From: Pseudoips prasinana
Taxonomy: Eukaryota > Arthropoda > Insecta > Lepidoptera > Nolidae
Assembly: GCA_951640165.1 (NCBI GenBank)
Contig: OX621258.1
Span: 2,255,501-2,319,500 of the forward strand
Reading direction: 5' to 3'
Length of the DNA: 64,000 nt
Part shown: positions 22,455 through 33,400 of the stretch, piece after piece
How the letters are laid out: the number at the start of each line of letters is the position of its first letter
How positions within the stretch are numbered: the stretch's first letter is position 1
Made by a program: the position numbers and the translations under genes
The notes under the pieces: generated by a model
Told to the model about the DNA's origin: nothing
Seen by the model: the letters and a program-made list of their open reading frames with translations, nothing else
Database searches by the model: none

Positions 22455-23928
22455 CTTAAGAACAACAAGGTGCCTGGTGATGATGGAATTACGGCAGAGC
22501 TTCTGAAGGCGGGTGGTACACCAATCCTACGGGCCCTTCAGAAGTTATTTAACTCCGTCATACTAGAAGGTCAAACGCCAAAAGCATGGCACAGGGGTGT
22601 GGTGGTGCTCTTCTTCAAAAAGGGCGATAAAACCCGCTTAAAGAATTACAGACCCATCACACTGCTGAGCCATGTTTACAAGTTGTTTTCGAAGGTCATT
22701 ACGAATCGTCTCGCACGCAGGTTTGACGACTTCCAGCCTCCCGAACAAGCCGGTTTCCGTAAAGGCTTTAGTACCATAGACCACATACATACGCTGCGGC
22801 AGGTTATACAGAAGACCGAAGAGTATAACCAGCCATTATGCTTAGCGTTTGTGGACTATGAGAAAGCCTTCGATTCGATCGAAACTTGGGCCGTACTGAG
22901 GTCTCTCCAAAGGTGCCAAATCGACTACCGGTATATCGAGGTGTTAAAGTGTTTGTACGAAAACGCCACTATGTCAGTGCGACTCCAGGACCAGAACTCG
23001 AAACCTATCCACTTGCAGCGAGGTGTGAGACAGGGAGATGTTATATCTCCGAAACTGTTCACCGCTGCATTGGAAGATGTCTTCAAGCTTCTGGACTGGA
23101 AAGGCTTTGGCATCAATGTCAATGGCGAGTACATCACCCACCTTCGATTTGCCGACGATATAGTAGTCATGGCTGAGACCCTTGACGACCTCGGTACAAT
23201 GCTCGATGGCCTCAGCAGAGTCTCTCAACAAGTGGGTCTGAAAATGAACATAGATAAGACGAAAATTATGTCAAACATCCATGTTGCACCCACTCTAGTT
23301 AAGGTTGGAGACTCTGCACTCGAAGTTGTAGAGAACTATATTTACCTAGGACAGACCATCCAACTAGGTAGGTCCAACTTCGAGAAGGAGGTCAATCGTA
23401 GAATCCAACTCGGCTGGGCAGCGTTCGGGAAGCTACGTAATATCTTCTCGTCCCAAATACCGCAGTGTCTCAAGTCGAAAGTCTTCGACCAGTGTGTGTT
23501 GCCAGTGATGACTTACGGAACAGAGACGTGGTCGCTAACTATGGGCCTTATCAGGCGGCTCAAGGTCACCCAAAGAGCAATGGAAAGGGCTATGCTTGGA
23601 GTTTCCCTGCGAGATCGAATCAGAAATGATGAGATCCGCAGGCGAACCAAAGTCACCGACATAGCCCTAAGAATTGCCAAGCTGAAGTGGCAGTGGGCAG
23701 GGCACATAGCTCGTAGAGCCGACGGCCGCTGGGGTAGAAAGGTTCTCGAGTGGCGACCACGAACCGGAAGACGCAGCGTGGGCAGGCCCCCTACAAGATG
23801 GACCGATGATCTTGTGCGGGTCGCTGGAAAACGCTGGATGCGGATAGCGCAAGACCGGCAATTGTGGAGATCTTTGAGGGAGGCCTTTGTCCAGCAGTGG
23901 ACGTCTTTCGGCTGATATGATGATGATG
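22455..23928 (+). mobile_element. 5'-truncated RTE-clade retrotransposon
   Basis: A 1,474-bp insertion in repeat G, flanked by exact ATGTTGCCCCG duplicates (22444-22454 and 23929-23939). It carries most of the reverse transcriptase and ends in GGCTGATATGATGATGATG, the microsatellite tail usual for RTE elements. 5' truncation is the expected result of target-primed reverse transcription. Remnants of the same family are at 12170, 15290, 39036 (minus) and 56700 (minus). Confidence 0.9.
22456..23916 (+). pseudogene. RTE reverse transcriptase, N-terminally truncated, frame intact
   Basis: An uninterrupted frame of about 486 codons lies inside the element (ten more codons upstream belong to the host repeat, so no true start exists). 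Motifs in order: NNKVPGDDGITAELLKAGG, KNYRPITLLSHVYKLFSKVI, QAGFRKGFSTIDHI, AFVDYEKAFDSIE (first catalytic Asp), GVRQGDVISPKLF, LRFADDIVVMAE (catalytic FADD box), LGLKMN-like thumb start, and the C-terminal WAGHIARRADGRWGRKV/GRPPTRWTDDL module. The apurinic endonuclease domain that should precede it is missing, so it cannot be an autonomous gene, yet the frame has no stops, which implies a recent insertion. It is not a host gene. Confidence 0.9.
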
Positions 23929-24134
23929 ATGTTGCCCCGACCTCTTAGCTCATGCAGTACTTTTTGAATTTAGCCCGGACATACATACAGATTTGATAAA
24001 CAGACAAAAATTCTAAAAACTATATTTTTGGCTTCGATATCGATTGTAGATCACGCCTCAAGTATCCTTTTAAAAAAATATGTTATATACAGTTTTGACT
24101 TTCCTACCATTTTATTATATGTATAGATGTGTCA
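23929..24134 (+). repeat. Dispersed repeat G, right half
   Basis: Resumes with ATGTTGCCCCG-ACCTCTTAG and continues ATATTTTTGGCTTCGATATC to CTATATGTATAGAT-like end. 24135-24255 adds a further G-related tail (GTAACAAACATACACACT, CGCCTTTATAATATTAGTG). Confidence 0.8.
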
Positions 24135-24569
24135 TTCGGATATATAAGCTATATTACTACAAGTTTTCATCAAAATCCGTCCGGTAGTTTTTGCGTGAAG
24201 GAGTAACAAACATACACACTAACAAACTTTCGCCTTTATAATATTAGTGTCATTGTGATTAATTTAGCCGATTCACTTGCCATTTCGGTTAAGCCTTCTG
24301 GGTGCCATGTACTCCATTTTGTGGTAATTTATAAGCTTCTAATGCACACTCGAGTCTCCTCGTATGGTGTAGTGAGGGATTAAGATAACACATTATCAGC
24401 CCGTTATCTGAGTGCTCTATGGCGAGGGGCCAATAAAGATGTTAGAGTGTGGTAATTACTAACAGGGCTGTGAGGAAATATTCCAATTTTCATTCTACAA
24501 AGTCGCCAATATTCTTCGAAGTTCTGACGCTTGGAAATAGATGGCATCACATATGCATTGCTTTATTTC

Positions 24570-24705
24570 GTATGGGCAGTGGTTACCCTGGTGTCAGAGT
24601 TGTTCAAACCGCCCAGTAGGCCTCTGACATAGCTTTACGACAGTCCTCTAACAAGAACAACCGGGACCGAACTGCTTAACGTGCACTCCGAAGCACAGAG
24701 ACGCT
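24570..24705 (-). mobile_element. 5S-derived SINE, body fragment
   Basis: GGGCAGTGGTTACCCTGGTG, CAGAGTTGTTCAAACCGCCC, AGTAGGCCTCTGACATAG and AAGCACAGAGACGCTCAG: the reverse complement of the body of the 47566 element. Confidence 0.6.
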
Positions 24706-25110
24706 CAGAAATACAGCCACATCGACGGTCAAATTTGTTGACTGTTAGGGAAATATTTATATAGCTATGTCGAGCCTGTTAGGGCATGCAACTGGACTTT
24801 ATTTTAATTAATTACGCTTTAAGGCACAGACTGCAGGTAAGGGATCACAAATCAGGGGTGATCGGTGATCCCTTGCCTCTAGTCCCAGCAAGTTATCACA
24901 CCATCTTTTAGAATTCTGTCTTTTTACCTCAGCGGCCCCCGGAGCTGTGGCCCGAACCCCATAAGGGTGTCCTCAGGTATTAGTCGCTTAAATTAAGTTA
25001 CTGGTTGAAAGCCAACTGGTGTCTTCAATTTTTAATATGATAAGTAACTTGTTATTTGTTATTTATATAGGAATAAAAACATGTGATAAAACAGATCGCA
25101 CGTAATAACT

Positions 25111-25435
25111 ACTAGCTGCGCCCCGCGGTAGCGTACCCGCGTTAACTTTAGTAAATTATCACAGCTCCTCCCCCGTTGGTGATAGCTTGATAATATGTAG
25201 CCTATATGTTGATCCGACCTCTTAGTAATATTCATGCAAAATTTGAAGTAAATCCATGCAGTACTTTTTGAGTTTAGCTCGGACATACATACAGACAAAC
25301 AGACACACAGACAAAAATTCTAAAAACTATATTTTTGGCTTCGATATCGATAGTAGATCACGCCCCTAGTATCCTTTTAAAAAATATTCAATGTACAGTT
25401 TTGACTTTCCTACGATTTTATTATATGTATAGATG
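25111..25435 (+). repeat. Dispersed repeat G
   Basis: CTAGCTGCGCCCCGCGG to GACTTTCCTACGATTTTATT, same block order as at 20952. Confidence 0.75.
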
Positions 25436-25904
25436 TACTACATTGTTATTTGACAAGTACAAGTGTATGTTAATACCCAAGTGCTGAATAAATTTGATTA
25501 TTTCATTTAATTTTATTTCATTATTTTTAATTAATAAAACCAAAAATAGATTTACTTCTCGTGACCTGATCAGGTTTAGCCATTAATCATCACCTACGTG
25601 TTGTTATTAATTGTACTTCAAATGTGCCTTTCATCAACTCACTCCCAATTACAGAAGCTAGAATTAACTTGTGTCGCAATTGGCATATACATGACGACTG
25701 TTTTTTTGTTCTATCGCTAGTAGTAGAGTGTTAAACCGAGGCCAGTCAAAAAAGAAATTGAATGCCCACAAATGTCGCGTACAGATAGCTAGTCACCATT
25801 AAGACTGGCGGTAATATCGTTAGTCTAGCGGTATTATGTTCACCCGCAGAGAACAAATCTAAATTTTGGGAATTTTCTGTAAAAAGAAAAAATTATCAGC
25901 ATCA

Positions 25905-26150
25905 GCCCAAAGTCTGGGAGTTGGCGGTATTGCACCCCCGTACCTCGAAGAGCACGTAAAGCCGTCGGTCCTGTAGCTGACCTCTTTCCGGGCGTGTTGC
26001 TAGGTGTCCCATCGGGTCATGGGAGTGATGGAATAGAAAGTGCTCCTGTGTTTGTGCACACACCTCTGCACTATAATATGTCCCGCACAGATGGCTAATC
26101 TCCATTGAGACTAGCCGCCGTGGCCGAAATTCGGCTAGGAGGACATTATT
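25905..26150 (+). mobile_element. tRNA-derived SINE (family S1), head missing
   Basis: Body in plus orientation (GTACCTCGAAGAGCACGTAA, CATCGGGTCATGGGAGTGAT, GAGACTAGCCGCCGTGGCC) with tail AGGAGGACATTATTATTA. Confidence 0.7.
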
Positions 26151-27322
26151 ATTACGTTGTTAATTCGTGAGCGAATGAGTACTATATTTACTTGTACTGA
26201 AGGTTTTGCACTCATTTCTCGTAGTTGCCTTAGTCATTACTGCAAGTTTCTCTCCTTAAACGTAATGTTTTACTGCTTTTTAAACAAACTTATGAACCAA
26301 CTTCCGCGCTGTTATCGTATTTGTCACCCTTTTAAAACGCCCCATCGGGTATTCCAATACAGTTCAGAATTAGGTCCTATTGAAGTAATAATACGTATCA
26401 CTTTTAAACACCATTGGAATGACAGGTAGACAGTTTAAGTTTAGGATATTTGTCACCAAAGTGTTGGCTTATCTTCACGCATCGCTTAGTAAGCGAGTTC
26501 GGCTAAATGAGGTGACTTTACCTCTGTGCTAGTTTTAACACTTTAAAATTTAATTGTATTGAGTTTTGTTTTATGTGCGCTACTAGTTTTTGGAATCTTT
26601 AGTTTACTTTTTCTAGTTTGTGAGACTCTTGTCTTCAGTTCCGTTGAGTCATACATAGTATTCCAATTTCGCCTGGTCGCCGCTGTCCCCCGATTTTAAA
26701 TGTGGCTATTCACTGCATCTAATATCTTGTGTACGTTTTCGTCTCTGTGTTTCATGATTTTCTAGGGGATGGCTTAAAAATATAACATGTTTCTAAAAGT
26801 GACCTCCAACCTACATTTTGTGTGATCAGTTTATCTCTGCAATACAACTATTAAACAAACTTAATCGTATAGCTTTTAAGTTCATTCGAACCACCTTTGC
26901 ACCTAGTATAGGAATCTCACCATAATATGTATTTATTTAATTTCAAAACGAACGATAGTTATGCGGTCGACTATACACACAGTCCGTGACTCAAGCGGTG
27001 AGCCATAAAACGACGAGATAACGTATCGTGTGTTTAAACAGACGCACACACGTATGTATGTACAATTGGTCTGCTGACGATACCATTTCAACAGGCGTGG
27101 AGTAATATTTATTAAAAAAAAAACCCACGTTGTGTTTAATTTGTCCTTTTGGTAGTCTAATATCTATTTTGTGTTGTCTTCTGTAGATTCTGACTTATTT
27201 TAATGGAATTTCAACAAATACTATTGTTCATTAAAAATAACACTGGTTGAAATGATAGAAATAACATTAAAACGTGATATATCGTATTGTAATTGTTCTA
27301 AAAAACTTTTCTATCTTTTCAG
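26151..27322. other. Intron or 5' flank of the GMAP-210 gene
   Basis: No exon recognised. It ends in the pyrimidine tract and AG (CTATCTTTTCAG, 27311-27322) that precede the first exon seen. The 90-codon frame at 26157 shows no recognisable domain. Confidence 0.5.
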
Positions 27323-30300
27323 AAGCTCTCCAAGAAAAATGGCATTAAGGAGGAAGAACCCAGTTGGTATTGGGACCCACCAGCCGAGACCACACGAAAA
27401 GGCATCGATGCAGACGTCGAGAACAGTTACACGAAACAAATACGAGCTCTACAGAATGAATTATCCACCTTGAAGGAAAGAGACACCATTGATTTTAGAC
27501 CTGATGAAGAACTGAACAGATTAAGGGAAGAAAATAAGAATCTTTCGAACAACCTTGAGGACTTAGACAACCAACATCAACAAGCAATGGAGAGACTTCT
27601 CAGTCTAAAGAAAGAATTACAAAAGAATTTTGAAGCACTCAAACAAGAACACGACGATCTTAAAAATGCAAACGAAGAATATTCATCAGAAATGCAGAAT
27701 TTATTACACAAAATTGGTGAAAGAGATAAAGAAATAGAAAGTATTAAATCAGCCAAATCAGATTACGATACTTTGTTACATAAATATCAAAATTTAGAAA
27801 GGATACACAGTCTTTTAAGAGAAAATGCTGAGAAATTTCAAGAAGAAAATCAAGAGTTACATGAAGAAATATTCAAGTTACAAGAGGATGTTACTAAATT
27901 AGAACATGATGTAGAAGTAGCGACTAAACATGCAGAACGTTCAGATATGGTCCCCAGAGATACATACGAAGAGCTTTTAAAAGAAATTAACGAGTTAAAA
28001 GACAGACGAAACTCAAATCAAATCCATATGGATGAAATCAATATTGATGATAATGCCAAAGGTGTGATTGAAACTCTTAAACGTGATATTAGTGATTTAA
28101 AACATAAATTAGCCCAAAAAGAATCGGGTACCACTGATAACACTGATAATAAGGTAATAAAACCAGAAAAAGTTATGCAACTATATAATAAATATGTTAA
28201 CTTTGAACTTCCAATTGACTATCTTGGAGAAATACCAACAGGTGGTGATAACATAGTACTTTATAAACTTGAAAGCGTGTTTAAAACTGTTAATTCATTT
28301 AAAAAAGAAATCGATGTATTACAACAAAAAATATCTGAGAAAAATCTCAACGCAAACCATTTACAAACACAAATTGATGATTTGACCACAGAAAATGATT
28401 TCCTTACTACAGATATTCAACATTTAGAAAGGGAGCTGAGTGAAATGAAGAAAAATAATGACTTTCTCATATCTGAAATTGCGGCCTTAAAGAATACGTC
28501 CAAGTTAGAACCAATAATAGAGACACACGAAGACAACCTAGCAAAGTTAGAAACTGAACTAGCTGACTGCAATAGAATTAATAAAAACTTTGAGTCTGAA
28601 ATTCAGAGAATAGAGAAACATTTATCTGAAGTACGCCAAGAAAAAAAATCCCTTCAAGATAGTCTATATGATTTGAAACAAAAATATACCACAATGTTGA
28701 GTGAGTTAGATATGTGTAAAAATAAAACATTAGCCGTTGAAGAATTGGAAAATAGTGCCAAAGCTAAAGAAAATTCAGATGTTAATGATTTAAAGAAACG
28801 TTTAAGTTCATCTAATTCCAGAAACGAGCAACTATCTATAGATATACACATATTAGAAAATGACAAAGTACTACTTACTAAGCAAGTCGACGACCTCAAA
28901 ACTGCATTACAAGAAAAATCTTCAGCTCACAAAGACTTAACGAGCCTAAAAGCTGCACTTGATCAGAAACTTCATGACTTCGAAGCCAAATTAGATGAAG
29001 TAATAAAACATAAAAGTGAGATTGAACATGAAAAGTTTAATTTAGAAGATAAAGTTTCACTCTTAGAAGCCCAATTAACGTCAAGTACTCTCGGTGTTGC
29101 TGAAGCTCAATCAATTACCACTGAAAAAAATTTACTGACTGAAAAAGTTGATCAGATCTCTAAAGAAAATGTTAGTTTGTCGGAAACTATTGCTAAGTTA
29201 GAATCTGAAATATCGCAGCTTTATCATAAAGCTCAGGAGCTTGAAGAGGATAATAATCTCCTTAAACAGCAGTTAACTTTGGAAAAGCAAAATAAATCTG
29301 CTATCCAAGAAAAAGATAGCGAAGGTTTGCAAAAATCTATTGAAGAACTCAAATCAAAAGTGATTCAACAGGAGATAGTTACTTATGAAGTAACGAATTT
29401 AAAAGATGAAAATCAGAAACTTATTGAGCAGAAACAACAACTAGAATCTGAACTGTTGGCAACAGATAGTAAAATTATCCATCTAGAAGAAGAATTTGAG
29501 AAATTGGTATCAGATTTAAATGAAAAAGATGCAATCATTGATGCTCTCAATACTACTATAGAACAAAATAAAGTAACACTTCAAACTTTAAATCAAAACG
29601 TAACAGATTTAGAGCAAAGCGTTGGAATTAAGAATGATGAAATACAACGTCTTAAACAATTATCTGTAGAAACTCGCCTAAATAATGAAGAAATCGACAA
29701 AATTCAAGCCGAAAAAGAAGAAATGAACCTTAAAATAATATCTATGAATGATGAAATTAATATGAAAAATAATGAAATATCAAATCTAGCTTTGCAAGTT
29801 GCTAATTTGGAAACTTTATGTAAAGATTATAAAATAACCATTGCCGAGAGGGAAAAAGAAATAAAAGAACTGCGACAGTCGTTAGTAGAAGTAACTGATA
29901 AAATTAAAGCCGCTGATCATGTCACACATCATAATGATGAATATGTGAAGTTAGTTCAAGAAAAACGATTGCTAGAAAATGAATTAGTTGAATTAAAAGA
30001 CACTCTTACTGTAACAGAAAGAGACTATCAAGAACTGAAAGAAATGTATGACCAAGCTGAAAAATCAACATTAGATTACAAAAATCTGGTAAATACAGCA
30101 AACACAGAAAAAACAGAGCTGATTAACTTGATCAACTTAAAACACAATGAAAGTATACAATACCATAATGAAATACAAAGGCTAAATCACGTTCTTTTAG
30201 AGCAAACTAATGAATTTAAGAAGGTTATTGAAGAAAAAGACCGGCTTATACAAAATACAGTAGAGATTTGTGCTAACTGCGAAAGATTGAACATGACTCT

Positions 30301-30484
30301 TAAAGAAAAAGATGACATAATAATACATTTGAATCAAGCGGCCAATGATTATGATAGGATGAAAGCGGAACTATTCAATGCTACTGATACAGTGAGACAA
30401 TTGACTGAGAGATGTGAAAATTTGGACAAGAGTCTGGCGATACAATTAGAAACTGTAAAGAAACTGACAGCAGAAAATGGACAG
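27323..30484 (+). CDS. Gmap: GMAP-210 exon a: main coiled coil
   Basis: A 3,162-nt exon, 1,054 codons, entered in phase 0 after CTATCTTTTCAG and left in phase 0 at CAG/GTATGT. It begins KLSKKNGIKEEEPSWYWDPP, a non-coiled acidic/aromatic segment, then from about residue 36 is almost unbroken coiled coil rich in Lys, Glu, Leu, Asn and Gln. A short break (about residues 285-305, NFELPIDYLGEIPTGGDN) interrupts the heptads. The first ATG-like start in the frame is not at the beginning, so upstream coding sequence must exist. Codons strongly prefer A or T in the third position, unlike the GC-rich exons f and g. Confidence 0.93.
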
Positions 30485-33400
30485 GTATGTTCTTGATTAT
30501 ATATGTTCTGAATTGGTTCCATGATTTCTATAAATCATCATTATTATTTTATTTGATTAAATTAGATTTAAAGATTGATTTGAGAGCTCAATGGTATCAC
30601 TTTGTTAGTAAGGGTATCCAAGACCACGAAGTCATTAGCACATTTTGTTTCTTAAATTACTATAAAACCGACTACAAAATTCCGTTATAAATTATTAGTT
30701 TGTAAATCGATTTGATTGAAATATCGATTATAGACCATATGGTCAGCATTCCGTGTCGAATAAAAAACAAAATCGGTTCATAGACACAGGAAAAGAAAAC
30801 AAGTCACATTAAAAATAAAAACCGTATACATGTTGATTTGGAATTTATTCGAGCTGATCTCATATACATTTTATCCAAATCAGTTATTACAGAAAAATAG
30901 TCAATTTTATGTTTGTAAAACAGTCATAATAATATTTGACATTTGTGCAGTAGGCATAAGAATGACTACAGCTTTTGTGACATCTTCAACAGTTGTCAGA
31001 ACAAGATCAGAATTCGACGCGGGAGTTAGAACGCTTACGGCGCCATCTAATGGAGACTGAGGAGAACTACACTCAAGAGTTGATGGCTTCGGAGCAGAAG
31101 TTGACCGAGTGCCAGACCAGGCTGCACCAGGTGGAGGAGAGGGCGAAGCAGACGAGCACTGTGTATACTAGTAATAGGTGAGCATGTACGACATACGCTT
31201 ACCATATGGCTATTCAATTAATATATAACCATTTGCCAAGGGACATTAAAAAATTAACATACAAACAAGATACACAAATACAGGCTGGCCGAGGAGTTTA
31301 GATACTTTATGATGAGGATATCCGAATCACCCCCATGTATGTTCTACGATTTTGCGTAGTTTTCAAGATAGAATTTTGTTAATGATTTTTTTCGTAAATT
31401 TCACCTGACATCAGTTTTCGATTTTTTCTCGTTCTGTTGAACATTTCTGGTTCAGTTTTTTTGTGATAACTAATTAGGGTTAACCTAACACCCTAAAAAG
31501 TATGGTTTATCTAATCATTGCAGAACTGACTTAGAATTTATTCAAAAGTTCAAAATTAGGGTTTGAGCCCAGGACTCATAAATTCTCAAAGTATCAAAAA
31601 AAATATGCAAAATCGTAGAACATACATGGGGGTGATTCGCATACTCCTCATCATAAATCATCTAAATTTTGCGTTTGAATGTCAACTCCTCGGCCACCCT
31701 GTATAGTTAGTAAATGTAGATAAATTATACCCAGACAGAAAAAAGCATTGTGATCATCACACAAAGATTTGTCATGGGTCTCTACCGGCTAAGTCGCCGA
31801 ACATCGATTTCTTAAATGGCGTTCAAATAAATAAAGGTTAAAAATGACTTAATAAATCGTTAAATCGGCTTCAACGTTGACAATCGATTCCAGACCATTT
31901 ATGACGTCACATGTGCTCATGAAAGCCGATTTAACGATTGATTAAGTCATTTTTAAACTTTGTTTATTTGAACGCCATTTAAGAAATCGAAGTTCGGCGC
32001 ATTAGCCGGTAGAGCCCCTGGGTGGGTATCAAATACACAACGTTTGGCTAAGCAGTCAGGGTCACTAACCAATTGACCAATCGGTCAGTCTGTATTAACC
32101 GTGTCCTAGAGCTTATGGAGTTGTAAGCGGTAACACCTGGAACGAAGGAACAATTTCTAAAGCTAAAATGAATCAAATTAATGTATATGTAGAGTATAAG
32201 TAAGCAAGTCCTTATTTCCCTCAAACCATTGTTCCATTTATGAAATGCTTTTAATTTCCAGCATTCGAGCCAACCAAGAAGTGGAAACTCTTCGGAACCA
32301 GATAAAACTACTCGAGAAGCAAAGAGAAGATGTACAAGCAAGACTGAGTGATGCAGAAGACGCCAAAAATAAGAGCATCGCCTCTCTTACCAACTTACAA
32401 GTGGTGTTAGAGCAATTCCAACTAGGTAGGTAAATGATATCCAAGTACATTGTGAATATTCCCTGAACCCTGAGTGACGCTAGGACACAAAAATAGAGTA
32501 AATCCTCACTTAGCGACCTTCTAACTAAACAGTTCCAACTGGGTAAGTTAGTAACGGCGAAGAATGTCATCACTCCATTTCATCATGAGGGGGGCGTAGA
32601 AATCGACCCGAGGGAATACCTATCAGAGAACGGGCAGCAGCGTTTTTCTGTGAACTACGACCATCAAACTGCGATCGCCAGGCCGTCTGCTAAGCGTGGT
32701 GATTATGACATGCCCTCCCTTTGTGGAGGCTTTTGTCCAGCAGTGGACGTAATTTAGCTGTCATCGTGATGATGAAACATAATGCAGTTAGTGTTAATGT
32801 TCTCGTGTTGGCTGGGTGCGATGCACACAAAGAAAATCTCCAGATCTCCAATTTTTTTAGTATCAGCCCGGAGTGTGGGAATAGGCGGCACCGTGCGTCG
32901 GAGAGCATTCGGTCCTTTATCCGAGTTCTTTGCGGTCGTAGGTTGCAGATAATATTGCAGATGGCTAGTCCATCCATAGTCCATTTAGACAAACCGCCGT
33001 GGCCGAAAATCAACCAGGAGGAGACATTATTACTAGTTTCTAAAAAGATTTCTGTGTGGCTGACGGGATAGAATATCGCCACCCCATTGTGTACCGTAGG
33101 GGCGTAACAGTCGACGCGAGGGTATATCTCCCAGGGAACGGGCAGCAGCGTCTCTCTGTGTACTATGATCATCATACTGCGATCGCCAACCCGTCTACCA
33201 AGCGTGGCGATTATGGCATATCCCACAAATATGAACACAAGTCCAACGTAGAAATCTTTTAGGGAAGCCTTTGTCCAGCAATGGACTTCATTAGGCTGTC
33301 ATGATGATGATGTTAAAATTTCTTGTTCTTCGGTTCACCTTATCATTATCATTTCAATTCACAGACAAGGATCGTGAGATCCACAATGCGACGGAGAAAA

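Noticed and set aside
22456..23916. Host gene encoding a reverse-transcriptase-like protein
   Set aside because: Target-site duplicates, the microsatellite tail and absent start show it is a 5'-truncated retrotransposon copy.
27252..27473. 73-codon frame with an ATG overlapping the start of exon a
   Set aside because: It is in a different frame from the coiled coil and crosses the 3' splice site of exon a.
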